Assembly: GCF_009740285.1 (NCBI RefSeq)
Contig: NZ_CP046566.1
Location: forward strand, 496,001-560,000
Reading direction: 5' to 3'
Source of the DNA: Phnomibacter ginsenosidimutans
GTDB taxonomy: Bacteria > Bacteroidota > Bacteroidia > Chitinophagales > Chitinophagaceae
DNA length: 64,000 nt
In this document: piece after piece, positions 15,634-25,741 of the stretch
How positions within the stretch are numbered: the stretch's first letter is position 1
Layout: each line of letters opens with the position of its first letter
Program-made: the position numbers and the translations under genes
The notes under the pieces: model-generated
Told to the model about the DNA's origin: nothing
What the model saw: only the letters and a program-made list of their open reading frames with translations
The model's database searches: none

Positions 15634-17395
15634 ATGCTGTGGCGCAAATGGATATTGCTGTGTGGCCTGTGGATGGCGGTGCTGGCCGGTTGGTCGCAGC
15701 AGCGGTATTCGTTGCAGTTTCATGCCGTAGATAAGGTGCTGGCCAAGGGCTTAAAAACACAATTTGCCAGCAAAGCATTGGCCCTGCAATATGTGGCGCA
15801 GCTACCGGCGCAGTTGCTGGGCAAGGGCTACCTCGCCGCCAGTGTCGATTCGGTAGCCGCCGATAGCAGCAGGGCACAGGTATGGTTGTATCAGGGGCCG
15901 CAGTATCGCTGGCGGCAGTTGCGCATGGATTCGGCCGCAGCGTATTGGTGGCAGCATGCCGGTGGCAATACACAGCAAGCCACCGCCTGGCCACCCGATA
16001 GTATTCAACGCAAACTCGTGGCACATCTCGCCGATGTGGGGTATCCGTTTGCATACGCCAGTTGGGATAGTGTGCAGCTGCAGCAGCAATGGATCAGCGG
16101 CTTGTTGCGATTGCACACGGGCCCCGTGTACAAAATCGATTCTATACAGCAAACAGGTAAGCCAAGGTTACGGCCCAGTTATTTGTACAAGTACCTCAGC
16201 ATGCAGCCTGGAATGCCCTACAGTCAGCAAACCATCGATGCGGCAGATGCCCGGCTCAACGAATTGTTGTTTGCACAACCCGCACAACCATCGCAGTTGC
16301 AAATGCTGGGTACCGGTAGTGTGCTGCAGGTGCAGCTGCAACCACGGCGCAGCAATATCATCAATGTGCTGCTGGGTGTGATGCCGCAAAGTGCACAAAC
16401 ACCCGATAGCAAAACCATGATTACCGGCGATGTGCAAATACTGCTGCGCAATGCTTTTGCCGGCGGCGAAACACTCGGCATCAATTGGCAACAGTTACAA
16501 TACAAATCGCCCCGCATCAACCTGCAGTATGAGCAGCCCTTTGTGTGGGCCAAGGCAGGCATTGAAACGCAATTTGATTTGCTGAAAAAGGATACGCAGT
16601 TTTTAAACCTGCAGTTTCGGTTGGGCATTCCGTATCAGATAGACCGCTACCAAACAGGCAAAGTATTTTACCTGCTGCAGCAAAACACCGTGGGCTTTGC
16701 CGATACCAACCGCATCAAACAAACACTGGCCCTGCCCGATATTGCCGATTTCAGCATTCATCACATTGGTGCAGCGTGGGGGTACAACAATACCGATTAT
16801 CGTTTCAATCCACGGCGGGGTTCGCAAGTGTTGCTCACCGCTATGGCGGGTATCAAACGCATTCGGCAAAACAATGAAGTGGTAAGCATTCAAGACCCCA
16901 ACCGGCCGGGCTTCAAGTATGCATCACTCTACGATACGGTAAAAATGAAAACGCATCAGCTGCGGTTGACAACACAACTGGCCCGCTATTTTTCATTAAG
17001 CAATTTTTCGGTATTGAAAGCTGGCTTGCAGGCGGGCTGGTTGCAAAGTGGCAGTTACTACCGCAACGAGTTGTTTCAAATTGGTGGCAACAAACTGCTG
17101 CGTGGTTTTGATGAAGAATCCATTTACGCCAGCGAATATGCAGTGGCCACGGTAGAGTACCGCTACCTCACGGGGCAAAACAGTTTCCTGTTTGCGTTTA
17201 GCGATTTTGGCACCGCCGCCTACAAAGACCAAACAAAATCTTTTCGCCATCAATACTGGGGGGCTGGGCTGGGCCTCAATTTGGAAGCCCGCAACAGCCA
17301 GGTCAACATTAGTTGGGCCGTGGGGCAGCGCAATGATCGAATCGCTGAACCTGCGCCAATCCAAGATCCACATTGGTTTTGTCAACTTTTTCTAA
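15634..17395 (+). CDS. BamA/TamA-like outer membrane beta-barrel protein (one-base frameshift near the end)
   Basis: Signal peptide MLWRKWILLCGLWMAVLAGW, then POTRA-like segments (about residues 30-230) and a C-terminal barrel with FQIGGNKLLRGFDEESIYAS, the LRGF motif of Omp85 barrels. As read, the frame does not stop but runs on into the next gene. Removing one base near 17338 (aatgatcgaatcg) lets it end ESLNLRQSKIHIGFVNFF and stop at 17395, with the terminal Phe expected of a barrel, giving 586 residues. Hence the apparent 918-residue fusion is an indel artefact or mutation. The upstream in-frame extension to 15526 is repeat sequence. Role: assembly or translocation in the outer membrane, exact substrate unknown. 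Confidence 0.8.
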
Positions 17396-17451
17396 ACAGC
17401 TGGAAAAAACGCCAACGCTGCGTACCGTGGCCAACGGTATTTTTGCCGCGA

Positions 17452-18390
17452 ATGAAAAAAGCAGCAGCAATAGGATGGATAATCATGTTGATGTGCAGCA
17501 TGTGCTGTTGTCTGTCGCAGCCTGCATGGGCGCAGTCTTACGTGGGCGATACGCTGCCTGCAACCTCCGTGGTGGATACCGCTGCAACAGTGGCCGATAC
17601 TTTGCCGGCAATTGTAGCGCCGCCGCCACCAGTGCAGGTACAGCCCGATACACTGTTGCCGTACTTCTATCAGCTGCACCCGTTGTTGCCCATTCAGTCG
17701 CCGGTTATCTATCGCCTTGAAACTGATTTTGCAGCGCCGCAGCAAGACCGGGTGTTTTACTGGCTGGCGGGTTTGCTCTTGTTGCTGGGCATTATTCGTA
17801 TGGGCTTCGCTAAATATTTTTCCGACCTCATCCGCATTTTTACCCATACAGCCATTCAGCAAAAATCGTTGCGGGAGCAGTTGGTGCAAAACCGCCTGGC
17901 CTCGCTGCTCATGAACCTGTTTTTCTGTTTGTCGGCCGGTACATTTTTGTACCACCTGGCATATTACAAAGGCTGGTTGCCTGCGGATATGCTGTGGTGG
18001 AAAATGCTGTTGCTCTGCATTGGTTTTGTCGCCGCCGTCTACATCGTGAAGTATATCAGCACGGCATTGAGCGGTTGGTTGTTTGGGTATCGGGAGCTGT
18101 CCGAAACTTACAACTTCATGGTGTTTCTGGTAAACAAGGTGGTGGGCATTATGCTGCTGCCGGCCAGTGTGGCGCTGGCATTGGGCGTGCCGGCCCTGCA
18201 ATCGGTGCTGCTGGTTGTAAGCCTTTTTGGCGTAGCCTTTTTGTTTTTATACCGCTATGTTTTGGCCGTGCCATTGCTGCGCCAACATGTCCGCATCATC
18301 CCCATCCATTTTTTCCTATACCTTTGCGCCTTCGAAATCATCCCTGTCCTGGTAGTTTATAAGGTGATGTTATCGATGATTAAAGGATAG
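17452..18390 (+). CDS. DUF4271 inner membrane protein
   Basis: 312 residues from MKKAAAIGWIIMLMCSMCCC, a signal peptide followed by a Pro-rich periplasmic stretch (APPPPVQVQPDTLLPYF), and then about six hydrophobic segments in the second half (VFYWLAGLLLLLGIIRMGF through VLVVYKVMLSMIKG). This is the layout of DUF4271, a Bacteroidota-specific family commonly encoded just upstream of hemD, as here (38-base gap). Its function is not established. As sequenced it is in frame with the preceding barrel gene because of the indel near 17338, but its own start and signal peptide argue for a separate protein. Confidence 0.85.
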   Translation: MKKAAAIGWIIMLMCSMCCCLSQPAWAQSYVGDTLPATSVVDTAATVADTLPAIVAPPPPVQVQPDTLLPYFYQLHPLLPIQSPVIYRLETDFAAPQQDRVFYWLAGLLLLLGIIRMGFAKYFSDLIRIFTHTAIQQKSLREQLVQNRLASLLMNLFFCLSAGTFLYHLAYYKGWLPADMLWWKMLLLCIGFVAAVYIVKYISTALSGWLFGYRELSETYNFMVFLVNKVVGIMLLPASVALALGVPALQSVLLVVSLFGVAFLFLYRYVLAVPLLRQHVRIIPIHFFLYLCAFEIIPVLVVYKVMLSMIKG

Positions 18391-18428
18391 GAAAGATTAA
18401 AGTTTAGAACAAGCAACCGTGTGAACAC

Positions 18429-19232
18429 ATGAGCACAAAAGGAGCGAAGACCGGCACCAAAGCCACCAAACAACCACTGCAAATTCTCATTACCCAACCC
18501 CGCCCAACCTCAGAAAAGTCGCCCTATTTTGAGTTGGAAAGGAAATACGGTGTGCAGTTAGAATTCCAGCCCTTTATTGTGCTGGAAGCGATTCCTGCCA
18601 AAGAGTTTCGCCGTCAGAAAATCGACATCACCAGCTTTACGGCAGTCATCTTTACCAGCCGCAATGCCATCGATCATTTCTTTCGCATGTGCGAAGAAAT
18701 GCGCATTACCGTCAGTCAGGATACTAAGTATTTCTGCGTAACCGAAGCCGTGGCACTCTACCTGCAAAAGTTTATTCTCTACCGCAAACGCAAAGTGTTT
18801 TATGGTGCCGATGGTACCAACAAAACCTTGTTTGATGTCATCAACAAGCACAAAGAGAACGAACGCTTCTTGTATCCCTGCAGCGAAAACCAGCAAGACA
18901 ATGAAATTGTAAACTGGTTGAAGAATAACAAAGTAGGTTTTGAAACACCGTACATGTACCGCTCTGTAAGTGCCGATGTAAAAGGCCTGCTCACAGCCAA
19001 GCAGTTTGATGTGATGTGTTTCTTTACACCCAGTGGTGTTCGCAGCCTGTTCGATAACCTGCCCGACTTTGTGCAAAACGGCACGTTCATCGGCGGCTTT
19101 GGTGGCAACACCCTCAAAGCCATTGAAGAAGCGGGCCTCGAACTGCAAATCAAAGCTCCTACACCAGAATCGCCCAGCATGATTACGGCGTTGGATCGTT
19201 TTTTGGCCACACAGGTAAAAGTGAAAAAGTAA
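18429..19232 (+). CDS. hemD: Uroporphyrinogen-III synthase
   Basis: 267 residues, HemD/HEM4 family. It cyclises hydroxymethylbilane to uroporphyrinogen III in tetrapyrrole synthesis. Visible features: ILITQPRPTSEKSPYFELE at the start, ITSFTAVIFTSRNAIDHFF (the 'ft S.na' segment), VTEAVALYLQKF, and FDVMCFFTPSGVRSLFDNLP (FtS.s.v..l) with GGFGGNTLKAIEEAG near the C-terminus. The short lysine-rich N-terminus (STKGAKTGTKATKQ) is common in Bacteroidota versions. It follows DUF4271 closely and is closed by a terminator at 19279. Confidence 0.9.
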   Translation: MSTKGAKTGTKATKQPLQILITQPRPTSEKSPYFELERKYGVQLEFQPFIVLEAIPAKEFRRQKIDITSFTAVIFTSRNAIDHFFRMCEEMRITVSQDTKYFCVTEAVALYLQKFILYRKRKVFYGADGTNKTLFDVINKHKENERFLYPCSENQQDNEIVNWLKNNKVGFETPYMYRSVSADVKGLLTAKQFDVMCFFTPSGVRSLFDNLPDFVQNGTFIGGFGGNTLKAIEEAGLELQIKAPTPESPSMITALDRFLATQVKVKK

Positions 19233-19278
19233 CGAACACAAACAGGGGCAATCTATTTGGATGTTTCGAAGTGATATT

Positions 19279-19305
19279 AAAAAGCCGGCACCAGCCGGCT
19301 TTTTT
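19279..19305 (+). terminator. Intrinsic terminator after hemD
   Basis: Arms AAAAAGCCGGC and GCCGGCTTTTT around ACCA, ending in a T run, 47 bases after the hemD stop. Confidence 0.85.
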
Positions 19306-19361
19306 CTTTTTTCACAAGAGGGGGCAGCCCGGGTGCTACATCTTTGCAGCAAATTGATGGT

Positions 19362-21421
19362 ATGGCCAACCGTTTAGCACAAGAAACCAGTCCGTATTTA
19401 CAACAGCATGCCCATAACCCGGTAGACTGGTACCCCTGGTGCCAGGAAGCCCTCGACAGGGCCAAGGCCGAAAACAAACCCATCCTCATCAGCATTGGTT
19501 ACTCTGCTTGCCATTGGTGCCATGTAATGGAGCGGGAGAGTTTTGAAAATGTTGATACGGCCAATATCATGAACCGGCATTTCATCAACATCAAAGTAGA
19601 CCGGGAAGAACGCCCCGATCTGGATGCCGTGTACATGGATGCGGTTCAAGCCATCAGTGGTAGCGGCGGCTGGCCGCTCAATGTGTTTCTCACACCAGAG
19701 GCGCTGCCTTTTTATGGAGGCACTTATTTTCCGCCGGTGCGGGCCTACAACCGCAGCAGCTGGCGAGAGGTGCTGCATGCCATTGCTAAAGCCTGGCAGG
19801 AAAAACCGCAGGAGATTTTGTCGCAGGCTACCAACCTCACCAGCCATTTGCAAAATGCCAACAGCTTTGGGGTAGTGGCCGGGCAGGCGCCTTTTACCGA
19901 AGATGCTTTGCTGGCCATGGCACAGCAGCTTCTTAAGGCTGCCGACACTACCTGGGGCGGCTTTGGTCAGGCTCCCAAGTTTCCGCAAACCAAGACCATT
20001 GGTTTTTTGCTGCGCCAATACCATTTTCTGACTAAGCAAAAAGAAGCAAGCAATCTGCCATTTGCCGCTACTGATTTGCTGCAGCAGGCAGAGCTGAGTT
20101 TGCAAAAAATGATGGCTGGTGGTATTTACGATCATCTGGCCGGTGGCTTTGCCCGCTACAGCACCGATGCCCGTTGGCTGGCACCGCATTTCGAAAAAAT
20201 GCTCTACGACAATGCCCTGTTGGTGGGGGTTCTCAGCGAGGCTTACCAACTTACCCGCAAACCTGCGTATGCACAGGTCATTCACCAAACCATGCGGTTT
20301 GTGCAGCAGGAGTGGCAATCGCCCGAAGGCGGTTTTTACAGCGCCTACGATGCCGACAGCGAAGGCGTGGAAGGAAAATTTTATACCTGGTCGAAAGCAG
20401 AGCTGGAAACAGTGATTGATGATGCAGAAGCTGCCCGTTTGTTTTGTGCCGTGTACGATGTGTCGGAAGAAGGCAACTGGGAAGAGACCAATATTTTGTG
20501 GACGCCCGTACCGGTGGAGGAAGTTATCGCTTCCCTGGGTTGGGACAGTGCAGCAGCCCATACCTCGCTGGCGCAAAGCCGCAGCAAGTTGTTATCGCAC
20601 CGGCAGCAGCGCATCAAGCCCTTGCTTGATGATAAAAAACTGCTGAGCTGGAATGCTATGATGATTGAAGCCAGTTGCAAGGCTTGGGCGGCCACCGGCG
20701 AAGCAGATTATTTGGCCATGGCCGAAAAGGCAGCCGCTTTTATAGAACAATACATGCGTCATGAAGATGGCGGGTATTTCCACAACGAGAAAAACGGACT
20801 GGCTCAAAACCCCGCCTTCCTCGATGATTTGGCAGGTTATGTATCGGCACTGCTCTGGCTGCAGGCCTGTACCGGCAGTCATGATTATTTGCACCAAGCA
20901 GGGCGCATCACCGACATCATTTTCCGCGACTTCAGCGATGCCGATTCGCCTTTCTTCTTCTTTACCCCGGTTTGGCAAAAGGACATTATTGTTCGCAAAA
21001 AGAAACCTATGATGGTGCCACTCCGGCCGGCAATAGTGTGATGGTACACAACCTGCTGCAGCTGGGCGTATTGTTCAACCGCCCCGATTGGACCGAAAGA
21101 GCCATGAACATGCTGAATGCGGTGCAGCAAGTCGTGGGCCGGTATCCCAATAGTTTTGGCAACTGGGCCATGGCCATGCAAGGGCAGGTATATGGTTTGC
21201 ACGAAATAGCGGTGGTAGGAGCGACGGCGCCTCAACTCACAGCCGGGCTGTTGGCAGCCTTCATCCCCAATAAAATTGTGCAGCAAGCTGCTCAACCATC
21301 AGAAGACTGGCCCTTGTTGGCGGGGAAAGCCACAGGAAACAAAAGCTTAATCTATGCTTGTAAGCAGTATGCCTGCCAGCGACCGGTGAGCTCAATAAAT
21401 GAGCTATTGGCAACAATATGA
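19362..21421 (+). CDS. Thioredoxin domain-containing protein, YyaL/DUF255 family (frameshifted)
   Basis: From [20 protein letters not shown] the protein opens with the family-defining DUF255 thioredoxin-like domain, including NPVDWYPW and [16 protein letters not shown] (CxxC about residues 49-52), followed by an alpha/alpha barrel resembling N-acylglucosamine epimerases ([46 protein letters not shown]). The frame breaks after about residue 545, where RKK is encoded by cgcaaaaag with five A (20997-21001). A sixth A restores [20 protein letters not shown] and a stop at 21421, for about 686 residues, the family size. Molecular role poorly defined. Probably a sequencing indel. Confidence 0.85.
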
Positions 21422-21623
21422 GTGTTCGGGCGTCGTTTGTAGGGGGTAAGGCGCCAGATTTTACGATTTTGCTAAAAAAAATGGTGCAACATATACTTTG
21501 GTGCAATTTTTGACGTTTGACTGCGTTACAGTATCCACAGGTGTGGGCAAATGCTTTCCCCCGTGGCATATCGGAAACAATATTTTGCGTTGGTTGGGAT
21601 GCATTTTTCGAACGATGAATCCC

Positions 21624-21631
21624 TACTTTTG
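21624..21631 (+). promoter_or_regulatory. Possible -7 element upstream of gldK
   Basis: TACTTTTG fits the Bacteroidota -7 consensus TAnnTTTG and lies 30 bases before the gldK start. A good -33 TTG at normal spacing is not evident, so this is tentative. Confidence 0.3.
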
Positions 21632-21660
21632 GCGCTTAATAACCCTGGTTATTAGAAAAA

Positions 21661-22959
21661 ATGAAAAGACACCTCATCCAACTTACAGCCCTGTCTCTGC
21701 TTACCCTGAGTGTAGTGAGCTGCGGAAAACTCGGCAAATCGAAAGGCCTGCCCAATGACGGACAGGTTCATGGCGTTGCTCCGGCAGCCAAGCCTGGCCT
21801 TACACGTCCTATCGGCATGGTATTCGTTCCACCGGGCACCTTTCACATGGGCCCCAGCGACGAAGACGTGACCTATGCACTGACGGCCCGCAACAAGCAG
21901 GTGTCTATTCAGGGTTTCTGGATGGACGCTACTGAAATTACCAACAACCAATACCGCCAGTTCGTGTTTTGGGTTCGCGACTCTATCGCTGCCAAAACCC
22001 TCGGCTACGTGAAAAACGTAGATGGCATTGACTATATCGATTGGGCCAAAGCCAAAACCATCAAGTGGGGCGATAAGGCTACCATCGAAAAGTTGGATCC
22101 CATCATTATTCCTCCGCCAGACCGTATTTATGGCAAAAAGGAAATTGATCCGGAGAAGATTGAATATCAAGTGGAATATTTCGACCTGAAAGAAGCCGCT
22201 AAAAGAGAAAACAAAGGCAAGCCCCGGAGTACTTTCCTCGTGAAGTACAAGGAGAAAGCCTACCCTGATACCTTGGTGTGGATGCGAGACTTTAGCTACA
22301 GTTACAACGAACCCATGACCAAGAAGTACTTCAGCCACTTCTCATTTGGTAACTACCCTGTAGTAGGTGTAACCTGGAAGCAGGCGACCGCCTTCTGTAA
22401 CTGGCGCAGCACGTACCTCAATACCTGGTTGGACAGCAAGAAGAAAGGCACCGAGTCTGACTTCCGCCTGCCTACCGAAGCGCAGTGGGAATATGCCGCC
22501 CGTGGTGGTCGTTCACAGGCACCATTCCCTTGGGGTGGTATGTACCTGCGTAACCGCAAGGGTTGTATCCTCGCCAACTTTAAGCCCGGCCGTGGCAACT
22601 ACCCCGAAGATGGTGGTTTCTACACCGTACGTGCCGACGCTTACTGGCCCAACGATTTTGGTTTGTATTGCATGGCTGGCAACGTAGCTGAATGGACTTC
22701 TTCATTGTACTACGAAGGCAGCTACACTTTCCAACACGACATGAACCCAGATATTCGCTGGAACGCTAAAGATTCTGATCCTCCCCGCATGAAACGTAAA
22801 GTAGTACGTGGCGGTAGCTGGAAAGATGTAGGCCAGGCCCTGCAAACAGGATCAAGAGCATATGAATATCAGGATACTGCTAAATCTTATATTGGTTTCC
22901 GTACGGTTATCGACCTGCCAGTATTTGGCCAGGGTGGTAAAACACAGAAACTGAAGTAA
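21661..22959 (+). CDS. gldK: Gliding motility / type IX secretion lipoprotein GldK
   Basis: 432 residues. Lipoprotein signal peptide (LSLLTLSVVSCGK, Cys21). The body is a formylglycine-generating-enzyme (SUMF1)-like fold: GMVFVPPGTFHMGPSDEDV, FWMDATEITNNQYRQFV, VTWKQATAFCNWRS, RLPTEAQWEYAARGG and VVRGGSWKDVG near the end. GldK forms, with GldN, the outer-membrane-associated periplasmic ring of the type IX secretion system and gliding apparatus. It is first in a gldKLMN cluster. An insertion of about 90 charged residues (about 125-215) relative to simple FGE proteins is typical of GldK. Confidence 0.95.
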   Translation: MKRHLIQLTALSLLTLSVVSCGKLGKSKGLPNDGQVHGVAPAAKPGLTRPIGMVFVPPGTFHMGPSDEDVTYALTARNKQVSIQGFWMDATEITNNQYRQFVFWVRDSIAAKTLGYVKNVDGIDYIDWAKAKTIKWGDKATIEKLDPIIIPPPDRIYGKKEIDPEKIEYQVEYFDLKEAAKRENKGKPRSTFLVKYKEKAYPDTLVWMRDFSYSYNEPMTKKYFSHFSFGNYPVVGVTWKQATAFCNWRSTYLNTWLDSKKKGTESDFRLPTEAQWEYAARGGRSQAPFPWGGMYLRNRKGCILANFKPGRGNYPEDGGFYTVRADAYWPNDFGLYCMAGNVAEWTSSLYYEGSYTFQHDMNPDIRWNAKDSDPPRMKRKVVRGGSWKDVGQALQTGSRAYEYQDTAKSYIGFRTVIDLPVFGQGGKTQKLK

Positions 22960-22967
22960 TTGAACAT

Positions 22968-23109
22968 ATTCGTGCTGCTACACAATTGTGGTAGCACGAA
23001 TCTTTTAAAAAGTCAATGGCTGGACTTTTTAGCTGAAATGGAAACGATACGGGTAGCTGGTAAAACAGTTTGCTCTTTTTGCCTGATGAAAACGTCTTTT
23101 AAAAAAGAC
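22968..23109 (+). terminator. Three successive hairpins in the gldK-gldL spacer
   Basis: First, ATTCGTGCT/AGCACGAAT extended by partial pairing (22968-23001) and followed by TCTTTT. Second, AAAAAGTC/GACTTTTT (23007-23030). Third, GTCTTTT/AAAAGAC (23094-23109). The 332-base gldK-gldL spacer holds no supported gene. The hairpins could end or attenuate transcription between gldK and gldLMN. Confidence 0.5.
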
Positions 23110-23291
23110 AACCTATATGGCGCTTCTGCCCAATTCAGTAAAAAATCGATCCGCTTGCGTTGGCTGGTGCTTGAAGGTACTTGTACCGAAAAATCAAAAT
23201 CCTTTACCCCCTAGATTGGCTTTTCTGTGTAAAACACATCGAGCATAGTTTCAACCCATTCATTTTCATCAATCAATCAAAAAAGATTCAA

Positions 23292-24062
23292 ATGGCAGCA
23301 AAAATCCCACCTAAAGTAAGCAAATGGTTTGACGTTGGTGTATCCATCGCCGCTGCAGTCGTTATTTACGGTGCTCTGCAAAAACTCCTCCACTCGCCAT
23401 ATGCCGACCTGATGCTGAAAATCGGTCTTACAGTGGAATCAGCCATCTTCCTCGGTTACGGTTTGTTGTACATCCTCTATCCTTACATGGATGACCATGA
23501 AATGCATTTGCCCAAAGACATGCAGCTTGCCACCCAGCCCAGCAATTTGGCTTCACTCGATAAAATGCTCGAAAGTGCCGACATTACGCCTGCCAACCTG
23601 CAAAAGCTGAGCGATGGTTTCCAAAAGCTGGGAACTACCGTAAACAAAATGGGTGAAATTGGCGATGTGGTAAAAAGCACCGGTGATTTTTCTGCCAATA
23701 CAAAGGCCGCCGCTGATGCCATGAACAATGTAAAAGGCGCTATGGATAAAACCGTAGGTGCTATGAACAGCTTCAACAGCGCCAGTGAAAGCACTGCCCA
23801 ATTCCATACGCAGGTACAAACACTTACGAAGAACCTTTCTGAATTGAATGCGGTATATCAGTTGGAGTTGCAAGACAGCAACAACCACCTGAAAACAATG
23901 AATCAATACTTCAGCAACCTCACAGCAGTATCTTCTGCTATGGGTGCCAGCATTGAAGATGCCAAGCAGGCGCAGGCACAAATTCAAACCCTGGCCGGCA
24001 ACCTGGCCAAGCTGAACAGTGTGTATGGCAACATGCTCACGGCTATGCAGGGTCGTGGTTAA
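23292..24062 (+). CDS. gldL: Gliding motility / T9SS motor stator protein GldL
   Basis: 256 residues from MAAKIPPKVSKWFDVGVSIA. Two N-terminal transmembrane helices (about residues 13-30 and 40-60, the latter containing IGLTVESAIFLGYGLLYILY with a membrane-embedded Glu) are followed by a long cytoplasmic helical region of coiled-coil character. GldL forms the ring around GldM and uses proton-motive force to drive T9SS and gliding. The in-frame extension upstream to 23181 lacks family similarity and precedes the first helix, so it is rejected. Gene order gldK-L-M-N supports the call. Confidence 0.94.
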   Translation: MAAKIPPKVSKWFDVGVSIAAAVVIYGALQKLLHSPYADLMLKIGLTVESAIFLGYGLLYILYPYMDDHEMHLPKDMQLATQPSNLASLDKMLESADITPANLQKLSDGFQKLGTTVNKMGEIGDVVKSTGDFSANTKAAADAMNNVKGAMDKTVGAMNSFNSASESTAQFHTQVQTLTKNLSELNAVYQLELQDSNNHLKTMNQYFSNLTAVSSAMGASIEDAKQAQAQIQTLAGNLAKLNSVYGNMLTAMQGRG

Positions 24063-24136
24063 GCTTTGTACAAGCTACACCACTACCCACCTAGATAGAT
24101 TCATAGTTTAGATCACCCGAAAATTCAACATAATTT

Positions 24137-25660
24137 ATGGCTTTACCTAAGGAGCCGCGGCAGAAGATGATTAACCTGATGTACCTGGTACTGACGGCAC
24201 TTCTGGCGTTGAACGTTTCGAACGAGATATTGAATGCCTTTAAAGTGGTAGACAATAGCCTCCAGAGTTCGAATGGCGTTATCAAAAGTTCGAATACTGT
24301 AATCACCAACTCGCTGGCTGAGCAAAGCAAGAAGCCTGAACTGGCCGCTAAAGTGGCCATTTGGGAGCCCCGTGCCAAGCAAGCCATCAGTCTTGCCAAT
24401 GCATTGGCTGCTCAAATTGATGCGTTGAAAGATTCATTGAAACATGAATCTGGCCTGCACAAAGGCGAGAATGGTGAAGACATTTACAAAGAAGATGACT
24501 TGGATGCACCAACCCGTTTGTTTGGTGCCAACGGCAAGGGCGAAGGCCCCAAACTGCAGGCCGCTTTGCAAAAATTCTTAGAGGATTTGAAAGCCATCGT
24601 GCCTGCAGCTGATATCAAAAAGGCACTGCCCAATTTCCCCATTGATGTATCTGTACCCAAAACACAGAACAAGAACAACAAAACCTGGACAGACGCCTAT
24701 TTCCACATGACGCCTTCTGTAGCGGCCATCACCATTTTGAGCAAGTTTCAGAATGATGTGCTGCGCAGTGGTAACATGATGGCACAATATTGCCAAGACC
24801 AGATTGGTAAAGTAGAAGTAGTGTACGACAAGTTTGAGATTTTGACCAGCCAGAGCAGCAACTACCTGCTGCCCGGCCAGCCACTTGAAATCAAAGCGGG
24901 TATCGGTACATTCAGTTCTGCAGCTAAACCAACCATCAGCATCAATGGTGTAAGCCAGGTTGCCAATGACAGTGGTTTTGCCCGTTACAATACCACAGTA
25001 AGCAACAGTGGCAGCATACCCATATCTGTGTCTTTTAAAGACCCCAACACTGGTCAAACCATGACCAAGACTACACAGGTAAATTACACGGTTGGCCAGC
25101 CTTCCGGCGCTTCTATCTTCCTCGAAAAGATGAACGTGATGTACGTGGGTGTAGACAACCCCGTAACCATTTCTACCGGTAGCGGTAAACGGGAGAGTGC
25201 CAAGGTTACTTTCAGCGCTGGTAGTATCAGTGGAAGCGGCGATAAGTACATCGTGAAGCCCAGCCAAACAGGTCCTGCTACATTGACCATTTCAGTTGAT
25301 GGCAAAACGTTCCCCTTCCCCATTCGTGCCAAGCTGTTGCCCGATCCGGTACCTTATGTAGGTACATTGAGCGGTGGTAAAATTCCAGCGGCGCAGTTTA
25401 AGGCTATGGGTGGTGTACGTGCCGCACTGAAAGATTCAGAGTTCGATGCACCATTTACCGTATTGAGCTACACCATTGCAGGCAACGGTGCCGGTTTTAG
25501 CCAATACACACCCGTGAATATCAACGGAGCACAGTGGGGCAGCAATGCTGTAATTTCACAGTGCAAACCTGGTAGTACGGTATTTATTGATGATATCATT
25601 GCACGTGGGCCGGATGGCAAGAGCAGAAAACTGCCTTCCATTGCCTTCCAGCTGCAATAA
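24137..25660 (+). CDS. gldM: Gliding motility / T9SS motor shaft protein GldM
   Basis: 507 residues starting MALPKEPRQKMINLMYLVLT, which is the conserved GldM cytoplasmic tip and single transmembrane helix (PRQKMINLMYLVLTALLALN). The rest is periplasmic: a helical D1 domain followed by beta domains (ending PSIAFQLQ). GldM dimers span the periplasm and transmit motor rotation or force from GldL to the GldKN ring. It lies 74 bases after gldL and 81 bases before gldN, so they are probably cotranscribed. Confidence 0.95.
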   Translation: MALPKEPRQKMINLMYLVLTALLALNVSNEILNAFKVVDNSLQSSNGVIKSSNTVITNSLAEQSKKPELAAKVAIWEPRAKQAISLANALAAQIDALKDSLKHESGLHKGENGEDIYKEDDLDAPTRLFGANGKGEGPKLQAALQKFLEDLKAIVPAADIKKALPNFPIDVSVPKTQNKNNKTWTDAYFHMTPSVAAITILSKFQNDVLRSGNMMAQYCQDQIGKVEVVYDKFEILTSQSSNYLLPGQPLEIKAGIGTFSSAAKPTISINGVSQVANDSGFARYNTTVSNSGSIPISVSFKDPNTGQTMTKTTQVNYTVGQPSGASIFLEKMNVMYVGVDNPVTISTGSGKRESAKVTFSAGSISGSGDKYIVKPSQTGPATLTISVDGKTFPFPIRAKLLPDPVPYVGTLSGGKIPAAQFKAMGGVRAALKDSEFDAPFTVLSYTIAGNGAGFSQYTPVNINGAQWGSNAVISQCKPGSTVFIDDIIARGPDGKSRKLPSIAFQLQ

Positions 25661-25741
25661 GTTTTTTGACGAAAGCGTTATACTTGCTACAGGCCTTTTC
25701 ACAAAGGCTTGTAGCATTTCAGATATTCAAATTTTGAAGAC

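Noticed and set aside
19398-20576. A 392-codon frame antisense to the thioredoxin-domain gene
   Set aside because: Shadow of a conserved gene on the other strand, with no recognisable domain.
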